Position numbers and translations under genes: made by a program
Shown: positions 11,861 to 22,154 of the stretch, piece by piece
Numbering within the stretch: the stretch's first letter is position 1
How the letters are laid out: each line of letters begins with the position of its first letter
Source: Tragulus kanchil
Taxonomy: Eukaryota > Chordata > Mammalia > Artiodactyla > Tragulidae
DNA length: 64,000 nucleotides
NCBI GenBank assembly: GCA_022376925.1
Contig: JAIOJX010000027.1
Span: 16,199,471-16,263,470 of the forward strand
Reading direction: 5' to 3'
The notes under the pieces: model-generated
Told to the model about the DNA's origin: nothing
The model's input: the letters and a program-made list of their open reading frames with translations, nothing else
Databases searched by the model: none

Positions 11861-11884
11861 GGGACTTTTCTATTTTAAATTTTT

Positions 11885-11999
11885 TGATTCTGTCTGTCCA
11901 GCACAGCTTGTGAGATCTTAGCTCCCTGACTGGGGATTGAACTTGGGCCCTAGCAGTGAAAGCTTCAAGTCCTAGCCACTGACCACTAGGGAATTCCTG
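11885..11999 (-). mobile_element. CHR-type SINE
   Basis: On the minus strand: 'ggaattccctagtggtcagt', 'cttgaagctttcactgctag', 'caatccccagtcagggagct', 'aagatctcacaagctgtgct'. This matches the CHR order of head, B-box region and 'gggaactaagatcccacaagc' body. Confidence 0.85.
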
Positions 12000-12091
12000 C
12001 TGTTGTAAATCTGGACAGCTTCTTCGTTGGAGCAAACCTCTGGGGTTTTAGAAGAGGAAGCCATGCCTCCCAGAGCGCATGAAGCCGTGGG

Positions 12092-12380
12092 TTTGTGCTC
12101 GGTGATGCCGCACGCTCTGCAGTCCCGTGGCCTGTAGCCCGCCCTCCAGGCTCCTCTGTCCATGGAGTTTCCCACGCAAGAATGCTGGAGCCAGCTGCCG
12201 TGTCTTCTTCCTCCAGGGAATCTTCCTGACCCAGGGGTAGAATTCTCGCTCCTCCATTGGCCGGCGATTGCTTACCACCGTGCCATCTGGGAGGCGCCAT
12301 CGTGGCACGGGGGCGTTCCCTAGTCCCTGCTGCAATGGCAGGTGGACTCTTTTTACCACGGAGCCACCAGGGAAGCCCCG
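12092..12380 (-). mobile_element. Stacked Bov-type SINEs (full element plus extra head)
   Basis: On the minus strand a tRNA-like head (12380-12298, 'gggcttccctggtggctccg') is directly followed by a second head and a full Bov-tA/Bov-A2 body (12297-12092) with 'ggaagattccctggaggaag', 'ccagcattcttgcgtgggaa' and 'ccatggacagaggagcctgg'. Either a truncated SINE lies beside a full one, or the head was duplicated. Confidence 0.82.
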
Positions 12381-12752
12381 TAAATGGCAAAGGTGAACCA
12401 AATCCTGGTGTATCCATGCTCTCCTGGGTCATTTTGGTTCCTAAAGAAACTCACCCAGCAACATGGCTTAGAGAATGTCCAGCTGCCAGAGTGACTGTTG
12501 GAGGGGGTAGTCATGTAAGACGGGTGAGCTCTGAGCTCTCTCAGGTGGCCGTCTGTCCCTCCACAACACTTGCGGACTAAATGCAGTTAAAAATGATAGT
12601 AGTGGGCAGTGGTCTGTGGTTTTCACCCTCCCAAACTTGCCCTTTAGCCAGGCAACCTCCCAGGTGGCTCCACGTCCAGTCACAAGGAAGGGAAAGGTTG
12701 AAGGCTCGCCTCCAGCCACGAACAAGCCTTCACGATTGCAATTTGATATTTA

Positions 12753-12961
12753 TGCGTGTTCGCTGGGTTCAAATCTCAGTTGCCCCACCAGGTTGCTGTG
12801 TGGCCTTGGACAACTACTTGACTCCTCTGTGCCTTAGTTTCTTTATTTGTAGAATGTCAATAACACTAGTACCCACCTTATAGCGTAGTTGAGAAGGTTA
12901 AATAAGAAAAGCATACACTCCTAGCACCATGCCTGGTCCATACTCAGAGACTTTGTCCTCA
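12753..12961 (+). mobile_element. MIR SINE, third copy
   Basis: Third occurrence, produced by pair 4. Single bases are missing close to the 12734 junction ('cgctggg' for 'cgtctggg', 'acaactacttg' for 'acaactcacttg'). Confidence 0.92.
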
Positions 12962-12985
12962 GGGACTTTTCTATTTTAAATTTTT

Positions 12986-13100
12986 TGATTCTGTCTGTCC
13001 AGCACAGCTTGTGAGATCTTAGCTCCCTGACTGGGGATTGAACTTGGGCCCTAGCAGTGAAAGCTTCAAGTCCTAGCCACTGACCACTAGGGAATTCCTG
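12986..13100 (-). mobile_element. CHR-type SINE, pair 4 copy
   Basis: Duplicate of 11885-11999. Confidence 0.85.
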
Positions 13101-13192
13101 CTGTTGTAAATCTGGACAGCTTCTTCGTTGGAGCAAACCTCTGGGGTTTTAGAAGAGGAAGCCATGCCTCCCAGAGCGCATGAAGCCGTGGG

Positions 13193-13481
13193 TTTGTGCT
13201 CGGTGATGCCGCACGCTCTGCAGTCCCGTGGCCTGTAGCCCGCCCTCCAGGCTCCTCTGTCCATGGAGTTTCCCACGCAAGAATGCTGGAGCCAGCTGCC
13301 GTGTCTTCTTCCTCCAGGGAATCTTCCTGACCCAGGGGTAGAATTCTCGCTCCTCCATTGGCCGGCGATTGCTTACCACCGTGCCATCTGGGAGGCGCCA
13401 TCGTGGCACGGGGGCGTTCCCTAGTCCCTGCTGCAATGGCAGGTGGACTCTTTTTACCACGGAGCCACCAGGGAAGCCCCG
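13193..13481 (-). mobile_element. Stacked Bov-type SINEs, pair 4 copy
   Basis: Duplicate of 12092-12380. Confidence 0.82.
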
Positions 13482-13836
13482 TAAATGGCAAAGGTGAACC
13501 AAATCCTGGTGTATCCATGCTCTCCTGGGTCATTTTGGTTCCTAAAGAAACTCACCCAGCAACATGGCTTAGAGAATGTCCAGCTGCCAGAGTGACTGTT
13601 GGAGGGGGTAGTCATGTAAGACGGGGTGAGCTCTGAGCTCTCTCAGGTGGCCGTCTGTCCCTCCACAACACTTGCGGACTAAATGCAGTTAAAAATGATA
13701 GTAGTGGGCAGTGGTCTGTGGTTTTCACCCTCCCAAACTTGCCCTTTAGCCAGGCAACCTCCCAGGTGGCTCCACGTCCAGTCACAAGGAAGGGAAAGGT
13801 TGAAGGCTCGCCTCCAGCCACGAACAAGCCTTCACG

Positions 13837-14220
13837 AGGGGACTTCGCCCAGCGTGTCTCCCCTAGAGCCTCCCCCACGGCCGGCTCTCTCAGAGGGGAA
13901 GGACGCTGGCCTGAAGGCCACGTGGAGCCGACACACGGCGTGTGTGCCTGGGCCTGCAGAGGGTGGGGCTCAGATCGCAGGAGAAAGGTCTCGGGGCTGT
14001 GATGGATGTTGAGGCCTCGGCCTGTCCTCGGCGCCTTTGATCCGCTGTCCTGAATGGATGGCGCAGCCCGCGTTGTTGGTGGGAGGGGTGGAGCTGGTGC
14101 ACACAGGCCACAGGGAGGAGGGACGACAGGGTGGGGCTGGAATTTGGGTGGGCTGGGTCGGCGTGATGGGAGTGTGTCAAGCTGGAGCTTTGCTCGTAGG
14201 GCTGAGTCTGGGGTCTGGGA
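13837..14220. other. GC-rich unique DNA
   Basis: No repeat recognised. This is part of a zone (13612-14857) where both strands stay open for more than 250 codons. The frames are Pro/Arg/Gly-rich, without domains, and are explained by base composition. Confidence 0.5.
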
Positions 14221-16418
14221 GGCGGGCAGGGGGCAGGTGCTCCCTCGTGGGGCGGGGCCGGAGGCTGAGCCCTGCGGTTCAGTGCGTCCACGTGGCCTGC
14301 AGGAGCCTGGGCTTGACCAGGCAGTCGCCGGGGCTGGGCAGTCGGGTCTCTGCTGGGGCTGGACGACAGAGGAGAGATGGAAACAGCAGGCTCTCGTCCA
14401 CAGAGCACAGAATGCCCTCCGCCCCCGAGCTGCTTCCACAATGAGCCAGAGGAGCTCGACGGGCGACTGCTGGCAGATTCCGGATTCCGGCCAGAGCGGT
14501 GGCCTCGGCATATGGCGTCGCCCCAGCCCAGGGGCTCTGACCCTCCCGCCCCGGTCCCGGCGCCCGGCCCGCCTGGATCCCCATGGCCTGTCATGGCAAC
14601 AGCTGGGGGGCGGGGGACACGGGGCCCCAGCCTGGCCTGACGGGCTGAGATGGATGGTCACAGGCCGTGTGCCAGAGGGCCTCCCCCCCACATCTCCTGG
14701 GGTTTGTGGTAGGGCAGGGGTCAAGGCCTGGGAGAAGCAGGAATTCACCCTGGAGAGGCTGGGAGCTGGTGGACTGGGGTACTGGGGGGAGCACACATGC
14801 TCTCAGTGGGATGCTCCCTTTCCTGTCCCATCCCCGCCCCTCGAGGAGCAGAGGTAAGCCCAAACTGGCCAGGGGATACTGAATTTTGCTGAAAATGCCT
14901 TGAAGGGAGGAACGATCAAAGGGACCCCCTCGGGCCCCAGAGGAGCCAGGGCCCAGTGGCTGGGCAGTGGACCCCTTCCCTCCCTGACCTCTCCTACCCT
15001 GGTGAGAAGGAGGGGCACAGACACTTGTCAGGTAGCTGGCAACGCTTGGGAGTGGTCCCCTCCTGCTGGGAGCTGAGCAGGGGGGCTGTGGGATAGTCAG
15101 GCCCAGGGATGAGGTCGCAGGGGCAGGGTGGTGCCACGCATGTCCGTGGCTCCCAGCGCCAGCCTGGGCTCGCCCGTGAAGACCCCGCCTTCTGCTCTCT
15201 GAGCCTCTCCAGCTCATGACTGTCGAAACCGCGCTGCTCAGCAGGGCTCAGAGCAAAGGCTGGACTCCTTTTCCTGGTCAGCCGACTCAGAAAGACCAAG
15301 CACCTTTTGCGACCTGGCGGGCAGGGGGCAGGTGCTCCCTCGTGGGGCGGGGCCGGAGGCTGAGCCCTGCGGTTCAGTGCGTCCACGTGGCCTGCAGGAG
15401 CCTGGGCTTGACCAGGCAGTCGCCGGGGCTGGGCAGTCGGGTCTCTGCTGGGGCTGGACGACAGAGGAGAGATGGAAACAGCAGGCTCTCGTCCACAGAG
15501 CACAGAATGCCCTCCGCCCCCGAGCTGCTTCCACAATGAGCCAGAGGAGCTCGACGGGCGACTGCTGGCAGATTCCGGATTCCGGCCAGAGCGGTGGCCT
15601 CGGCATATGGCGTCGCCCCAGCCCAGGGGCTCTGACCCTCCCGCCCCGGTCCCGGCGCCCGGCCCGCCTGGATCCCCATGGCCTGTCATGGCAACAGCTG
15701 GGGGGCGGGGGACACGGGGCCCCAGCCTGGCCTGACGGGCTGAGATGGATGGTCACAGGCCGTGTGCCAGAGGGCCTCCCCCCCACATCTCCTGGGGTTT
15801 GTGGTAGGGCAGGGGTCAAGGCCTGGGAGAAGCAGGAATTCACCCTGGAGAGGCTGGGAGCTGGTGGACTGGGGTACTGGGGGGAGCACACATGCTCTCA
15901 GTGGGATGCTCCCTTTCCTGTCCCATCCCCGCCCCTCGAGGAGCAGAGGTAAGCCCAAACTGGCCAGGGGATACTGAATTTTGCTGAAAATGCCTTGAAG
16001 GGAGGAACGATCAAAGGGACCCCCTCGGGCCCCAGAGGAGCCAGGGCCCAGTGGCTGGGCAGTGGACCCCTTCCCTCCCTGACCTCTCCTACCCTGGTGA
16101 GAAGGAGGGGCACAGACACTTGTCAGGTAGCTGGCAACGCTTGGGAGTGGTCCCCTCCTGCTGGGAGCTGAGCAGGGGGGCTGTGGGATAGTCAGGCCCA
16201 GGGATGAGGTCGCAGGGGCAGGGTGGTGCCACGCATGTCCGTGGCTCCCAGCGCCAGCCTGGGCTCGCCCGTGAAGACCCCGCCTTCTGCTCTCTGAGCC
16301 TCTCCAGCTCATGACTGTCGAAACCGTGCGCGTTCAGCAGGGCTCAGAGCAAAGGCTGGACTCCTTTTCCTGGTCACTCGCCGACTCAGAAAGACCAAGC
16401 ACCTTTTTTGCGACCTGC
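14221..16418. repeat. Direct duplication pair 5 (offset 1095 bp)
   Basis: Bases 14221-15315 recur as 15316-16418. The last about 90 bases of copy 1 differ from copy 2 by lost bases: 'accgcgctgctcagc' versus 'accgtgcgcgttcagc', 'gtcagccgac' versus 'gtcactcgccgac', and four versus six T before 'gcgacct'. The contents are GC-rich unique DNA with no recognised gene. Confidence 0.96.
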
Positions 16419-18262
16419 CTCGGTACCTGGAAGGCTGCTTACTAATAAGTAGATGAAGGACTATTTCCTGGGGTCACTTGTTCACGCCTAGTGGAAAGCC
16501 CTGAGCTGATCTGTCCAAAGTCAGTGCGACGTGGGCGGGCTGACACGCTTGGAGGCGCCAGGTGCCCACAGGCAGGTAAACGCGCATCTGCTGGGCTGCA
16601 ACCCGGACTGGGTGTCTTTCCAGACTCTGCTCCATCCTGGGTTCTGGTGTGTCTGTGTATATATTTGAGATCAGGGCCTGCGTGAAACTAGGTCAGCTTC
16701 TGATGAGCTGATCACCTCCGAATGAGACGCATCTAAAAATTAGGACATCAGAACAACCCTGCAACTAACGGAGGAGGTCTTGTTGGAAAGAAGGTACAGA
16801 GAGCCAGCGGGAGGCAGGGGGGCCCCGTCAGAGCTCCTGGAGAGGGCGCCTTAACTGGAAATTATCAAATGGGTCTTTAAAACACGCGCCCTTTGGTTTG
16901 ATCAGCCTGCTGTAGATAACCTTTATTAAACCTGATCTGAAATTACAGCCACGGCCAGCGTGTCTTTGATGCTGTGGCTGTTTCATTTCCTGTTTATACT
17001 ACGATACACGTTGCACTTGGAGATAAAACACTTCTAAAGGATATTAAGACATGAAAGTCCCTTGGCTATTTGCTGGCCCTGTTTTGATGTTTTCTTGCTG
17101 CCTAGAAATTAGCATATCCTTTTCAAAGTCTTCCTCCGATGAGAGTAATTTTCCTAGTATTTTAAGTCATCACCCAGTGGCTGGGCAGTGGACCTCCTCC
17201 TACCTTTTGGTGAGAAGGAGGGGCACAGACACTTGTCAGGTAGCTGGCAACGCTTGGGAGTGGTCCCCTCCTGCTGGGAGCTGAGCAGGGGGGCTGTGGG
17301 ATAGTCAGGCCCAGGGATGAGGTCGCAGGGGCAGGGTGGTGCCACGCATGTCCGTGGCTCCCAGCGCCAGCCTGGGCTCGCCCGTGAAGACCCCGCCTTC
17401 TGCTCTCTGAGCCTCTCCAGCTCATGACTGTCGAAACCGTGCGCGTTCAGCAGGGCTCAGAGCAAAGGCTGGACTCCTTTTCCTGGTCACTCGCCGACTC
17501 AGAAAGACCAAGCACCTTTTTTGCGACCTGCCTCGGTACCTGGAAGGCTGCTTACTAATAAGTAGATGAAGGACTATTTCCTGGGGTCACTTGTTCACGC
17601 CTAGTGGAAAGCCCTGAGCTGATCTGTCCAAAGTCAGTGCGACGTGGGCGGGCTGACACGCTTGGAGGCGCCAGGTGCCCACAGGCAGGTAAACGCGCAT
17701 CTGCTGGGCTGCAACCCGGACTGGGTGTCTTTCCAGACTCTGCTCCATCCTGGGTTCTGGTGTGTCTGTGTATATATTTGAGATCAGGGCCTGCGTGAAA
17801 CTAGGTCAGCTTCTGATGAGCTGATCACCTCCGAATGAGACGCATCTAAAAATTAGGACATCAGAACAACCCTGCAACTAACGGAGGAGGTCTTGTTGGA
17901 AAGAAGGTACAGAGAGCCAGCGGGAGGCAGGGGGGCCCCGTCAGAGCTCCTGGAGAGGGCGCCTTAACTGGAAATTATCAAATGGGTCTTTAAAACACGC
18001 GCCCTTTGGTTTGATCAGCCTGCTGTAGATAACCTTTATTAAACCTGATCTGAAATTACAGCCACGGCCAGCGTGTCTTTGATGCTGTGGCTGTTTCATT
18101 TCCTGTTTATACTACGATACACGTTGCACTTGGAGATAAAACACTTCTAAAGGATATTAAGACATGAAAGTCCCTTGGCTATTTGCTGGCCCTGTTTTGA
18201 TGTTTTCTTGCTGCCTAGAAATTAGCATATCCTTTTCAAAGTCTTCCTCCGATGAGAGTAAT
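16047..18262. repeat. Direct duplication pair 6 (offset about 1113-1126 bp)
   Basis: Bases 16047-17150 recur as 17173-18262, overlapping the right end of pair 5. The start of copy 2 (17195-17215) is a compressed version of 16070-16096: 'cctcctcctaccttttgg' replaces a longer C/T-rich stretch. The end of copy 1 carries about 20 bases (17151-17172) absent from copy 2. Confidence 0.95.
16870..17140. other. Repeat-free AT-rich DNA, possible conserved noncoding
   Basis: Contrasts with its GC-rich surroundings. It has homeobox-like and AT-rich words and no stop-free frame of note, and no repeat family is recognised. Also present at 17983-18262 through pair 6. Conservation cannot be judged from one sequence. 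Confidence 0.25.
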
Positions 18263-18675
18263 CCTTTGCCATGATGTATTTGCTAAAAGTCATCAGCGGT
18301 AGTATATTGTGTAAAGAAATGACACACAAAAGGCATGATGCTAGATTATTGACAGTGAGGCCACTCGTGGCACGGTCGCTTCTGGCGCCTCTGAAACATG
18401 GTCCGACACCCGAAGCACACCGAGCTGCCGTTACTGCGGACCTGATGCTTCTGAGATGTTCAAAGGAAACTCCAGTAGGGGCCAAAGTCGAACGTCTGTC
18501 CTCAGTTTACCAAGTCATGTTCCGTCAAGACATTCTATGGTCTCGGGAATAGTCAGCGATCGTAGGCTTTCTGTGCCTCATTTTCAGAGCTGAGGGCTCA
18601 TGAGTCGGTACGGATGGATGGAGATAATCTGGAAAAACAGTTTTGCCCACACACCTAGAATTCTTTTTTAAATAA
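18263..18675. other. Unique DNA, no gene seen
   Basis: No recognised repeat or exon between the end of pair 6 and the polypurine tract. Confidence 0.5.
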
Positions 18676-18678
18676 ACA

Positions 18679-18985
18679 GGGGCAGAGAGGATGAGAGGAA
18701 AACAATTAGGAAGAAAGAGGAAGAGATATGAGGAAGAAACAACGACAAAGGAAGGCGAGAAAGAAAGGCATTTTTCCAAGGGAGGGAGGAAGGAGAGAGA
18801 GGAGGGAGGAAGGAGAAGGAAAGAAGAAAGAAGGTGGGAAGGAAGGGTTTCTAAAAAGGAGAAGCCACAGAGGAATAAGAAGCACAGAGAGGAAAAGAAG
18901 GGAGAGTGAAGGAGGAAGATAAAGACCAAGTGAAGTCAGGGACGGAGGACAACACGGAAGACAAGGAAAGGAAGACAGAAGAGCC
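18679..18985. repeat. Polypurine tract (A/G-rich, about 300 bp)
   Basis: The plus strand is overwhelmingly A and G. The core 18779-18837 is pure purine (GGGAGGGAGGAAGG-like units with GGAGAAGGAAAG), and the remainder has scattered pyrimidines. Mirror-symmetric GGAAGG words make triplex (H-DNA) formation plausible. It reads through as Lys/Glu/Arg or, on the other strand, Ser/Phe/Leu frames, which are not genes. Confidence 0.9.
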
Positions 18986-18990
18986 GGAGG

Positions 18991-19022
18991 TGGGGCGGGA
19001 GGGGGCGGGAGGAGGGCGGGGC
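18991..19022 (+). promoter_or_regulatory. G-quadruplex motif / GC-box cluster
   Basis: Five or more G runs (GGGG, GGG, GGGGG, GGG, GGG, GGGG) are separated by one to three bases. Three overlapping GGGCGG-type Sp1 sites are present. It lies immediately downstream of the polypurine tract. No TATA box, initiator or exon is recognised, so promoter function is only possible. Confidence 0.6.
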
Positions 19023-19877
19023 CTGCCTCCGCTGCTCGCCACGCGGGCCAGCCTTCCAGGGAAGGGGTCTGGCCAACTTGGCTCAAGTTCAAAGGACATT
19101 CAAGAAAAACATTCTAAATTAGCTCCATCCGAATCTATCAGTAGGCTTATCCTTGATCTAAAATGAGTTGCTTTGGGAGTTTAAAGTGAAGGACGCTGAG
19201 CGACACCTTTGGGGTCCTCCCCACTTGGGTTCAGGCAGAGCTGAGTCCAAACCCTGGCCTGCAAGATCAGTCTTGAATTGTGACTCTTTCCATTCTGATT
19301 CAAAACCAGGGGACCTTTGACTGTTCTTTCGCAACTAATGAAGAATGTTCAGGAACAAAGCAGCACGTCGTCCTCTGGCCAAAGACGTCTTTCTCGGGGG
19401 GCCCTTCCTGTTCGGACACAGCCTCGATGCCTGTTAACCAAATATGTCAGGTCCCTCAGCAGGCACATGTTCTCAGAAATCTCGTAATTTCAAAATGAAG
19501 TGTTTCAAGCCCTCAGCTTTCTCTGGTCTATTTCTGCATGCATCTCACATGTGTTGGATTTTCAGTTTAAGAATCAAAAAATCTTTTCTTAATTGCAAGC
19601 ATACGGTTCTCGACTGTGGCTTAGAATGTTTCTTTCTTGGACGTTTGATTCCAGTGTGGCTGGTAGAAGACCCAGGGCTGACAGAGGGGGGCCAAGTGAG
19701 GAGTGGAGACCGGCTCTGGGTAGCACACTTCCAGCCGTGGACAGTTTCTGGACACCCTTTGTCCTCCCAATGACGATCTGGGCACAAACTCACCTTTAAA
19801 AATACAAGCCTAGGTGGGAGAAAGATCAAAGAGAGGCGGGGGTCGGGAAGACGGGGGTCTTTTCATATCCCATTTTG

Positions 19878-20075
19878 CTGCTTCCCAGGCAGTTCTGTGG
19901 TAGAGATCCACCCCCAAAGCAGGGAGGCAGTGCGAGCCCTGGGTCGGGAAGACCCCCTGGAGGGGGGAATGGCAGCCCACTCCGGTCTTCTTGCCTGGAG
20001 AATGCCCCGGACAGAGGAGCCTGGCGGGCTAGAGTCTGTGGGGGCACAAAGGAGTCAGGGACAACCTAGTGACTA
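19878..20075 (+). mobile_element. Bov-tA SINE, nearly full length
   Basis: GCTTCCCAGGCAG head, 'gagccctgggtcgggaagac', 'cccctggagg', 'tggcagcccactccggtctt', 'cttgcctggagaatgccccg', 'gacagaggagcctggcgggc', and the 3' 'aaaggagtcagggacaacc' end. Confidence 0.9.
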
Positions 20076-20140
20076 AATAATAGCAAAACGAGGAAGCGGG
20101 ATCTTCTCGTCCCTCCACCACACCAACGTCACCATTAAGC

Positions 20141-20217
20141 CTCTCTGACCCCAGGGATCAAGCCCAGGCCCCTCGTCTTACACGTAGGTCCTTTACCGAC
20201 TGAGCCACCAGCGTCCG
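20141..20217 (-). mobile_element. SINE tRNA-like head fragment
   Basis: Antisense head: the plus strand shows 'ccagggatcaagcccaggcc' and 'ctttaccgactgagccacca', the complement of the Bov-tA A-box and B-box region. No 3' body. Confidence 0.75.
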
Positions 20218-21048
20218 CACGTGGGACGGAGTCCACACACACTCGTTGCTGACCTGACACGTCCAGGGCAAGAGCGCCCACTCCGCTCTTCCCACCACAT
20301 CCAAGTCTCCCCAGCGGCCCATGATCTAAAATGAGTTGCTTTGGGAGTTTAAAGTGAAGGACGCTGAGCGACACCTTTGGGGTCCTCCCCACTTGGGTTC
20401 AGGCAGAGCTGAGTCCAAACCCTGGCCTGCAAGATCAGTCTTGAATTGTGACTCTTTCCATTCTGATTCAAAACCAGGGGACCTTTGACTGTTCTTTCGC
20501 AACTAATGAAGAATGTTCAGGAACAAAGCAGCACGTCGTCCTCTGGCCAAAGACGTCTTTCTCGGGGGGCCCTTCCTGTTCGGACACAGCCTCGATGCCT
20601 GTTAACCAAATATGTCAGGTCCCCTCAGCAGGCACATGTTCTCAGAAATCTGCGTAATTTCAAAAATGAAGTGTTTCAAGCCCTCAGCTTTCTCTGGTCT
20701 ATTTCTGCATGCATCTCACATGTGTTGGATTTTCAGTTTAAGAATCAAAAAATCTTTTCTTAATTGCAAGCATACGGTTCTCGACTGTGGCTTAGAATGT
20801 TTCTTTCTTGGACGTTTGATTCCAGTGTGGCTGGTAGAAGACCCAGGGCTGACAGAGGGGGGCCAAGTGAGGAGTGGAGACCGGCTCTGGGTAGCACACT
20901 TCCAGCCGTGGACAGTTTCTGGACACCCTTTGTCCTCCCAATGACGATCTGGGCACAAACTCACCTTTAAAAATACAAGCCTAGGGGGGAAAAAGATCAA
21001 AGAAAGGCGGGGGTCGGGAAGACGGGGGTCTTTTCATATCCCATTTTG

Positions 21049-21246
21049 CTGCTTCCCAGGCAGTTCTGTGGTAGAGATCCACCCCCAAAGCAGGGAGGCA
21101 GTGCGAGCCCTGGGTCGGGAAGACCCCCTGGAGGGGGGAATGGCAGCCCACTCCGGTCTTCTTGCCTGGAGAATGCCCCGGACAGAGGAGCCTGGCGGGC
21201 TAGAGTCTGTGGGGTCACAAAAGAGTCAGGGACAACCTAGTGACTA
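21049..21246 (+). mobile_element. Bov-tA SINE, pair 7 copy
   Basis: Duplicate of 19878-20075 with two substitutions near the 3' end (GGGGTCACAAAAGAG instead of GGGGGCACAAAGGAG). Confidence 0.9.
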
Positions 21247-21317
21247 AATAATAGCAAAACGAGGAAGCGGGGATCTTCTCGCGTCCCCTCCACCACACCA
21301 ACGTCACCATTAAGCCT

Positions 21318-21393
21318 CTCTGACCCCAGGGATCAAGCCCAGGCCCCTCGTCTTACACGTAGGTCCTTTACCGACTGAGCCACCAGCGTCCGG
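21318..21393 (-). mobile_element. SINE tRNA-like head fragment, pair 7 copy
   Basis: Duplicate of 20141-20217. Confidence 0.75.
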
Positions 21394-21501
21394 CACGTGG
21401 GACGGAGTCCACACACACTCTCGTTGCTGACCTGACACGTCCAGGGCAAGAGACGCCCACTCCGCTCTTCCCCACCACATCCAAGTCTCCCCAGCGGCCC
21501 A

Positions 21502-22153
21502 CTTGCCCACTCCCCAGCTCGGAAGGACGTGTTCACCCCGCAGTGTTCTTAAATGAGGAGCGCAGACCTCTCCAGTTGCATCTGTCCAGCAGCCACAAGG
21601 CTCGTCTGGAGAGAAGGCCGCTGCCCAGGGCTGGTAACTGAAGTCAGGAACAGGGGAGCTTCTCGGATTTTCTGTGGTTGGGTTCATGTTCTCGGCTGGT
21701 TTTGATTTTGAGTCCATCGCAAAATAGCACACGGTCCCACGCCCACGCCAAGCGGACGGCTGTCACCACATGACTCTGAGAGCTGAGTGGTTCCAGCGAT
21801 GCTTATGCACAGTGTATCAAGGAGAATCCGCTGGTCTTCCGTTTGGCTGTCTTGGCAATGTCACATGGCTACAGCTTTCTCAGAACTCACTCAAGTGTCT
21901 ATACTCACCTCATCAGGGGCCGACACAGCAGCTCACGGGCGGGTATCAGAGCGGCCCCCCGTAAGGGCCCTGGTCGGGCAGCCGTCCGGACCTTCTAACG
22001 ATCCCTTCACGTGTCACAAGTTACTCGTGCACTGACGGTGAAAGGAATGTGCTCAGGGCTGCTGAGGCGACCGAGACGGTAGGCAGCACGGGACTTGCTC
22101 ATCTTGGGCCTCATTTTATCAATGAATTGGTGTGGGTTCCAAGTCAGTCATAA
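21502..22153. other. Unique DNA, no gene seen
   Basis: No recognised repeat or exon. Only short frames are present. Confidence 0.5.
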
Positions 22154-22154
22154 G

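Larger units (their letters stand above)
9623..11893. repeat. Direct duplication pair 3 (offset 1133-1137 bp)
   Basis: Bases 9623-10759 recur as 10760-11893. Differences are single-base indels in homopolymers (for example five versus four T near 10141/11273, six versus five T near 10175/11306) and one lost base at the start of copy 2 ('cgttgcaatcc' versus 'cgttgaatcc'). The junction at about 10760 joins 'ctgtaaaac' to 'ttaatagagtg'. Confidence 0.96.
11632..13836. repeat. Direct duplication pair 4 (offset about 1101-1103 bp)
   Basis: Bases 11632-12733 recur as 12735-13836. Indels lie in the first 80 bases of copy 2 and in the last 250 of copy 1 ('gacgggtgagc' at about 12518 versus 'gacggggtgagc' at about 13620). 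The junction joins 'aagccttcacg' to 'attgcaatttg'. Confidence 0.96.
19154..21501. repeat. Direct duplication pair 7 (offset 1168-1180 bp)
   Basis: Bases 19154-20321 recur as 20322-21501. The offset grows along the pair because copy 1 keeps losing bases toward its end. 'gcgtccgcacg' versus 'gcgtccggcacg', 'cacactcgttg' versus 'cacactctcgttg', 'aagagcgccc' versus 'aagagacgccc' and 'cttcccacc' versus 'cttccccacc' all lie within the last 110 bases before the junction. Confidence 0.96.

Noticed and set aside
13612..14796. Minus-strand open frame of 394 codons, with a long plus-strand frame opposite
   Set aside because: Both strands are open over the same DNA. The product is Pro/Ser/Arg-rich without domains, starts in unique DNA, and is broken differently in the second copy (15238-15891). 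High GC explains the lack of stops.
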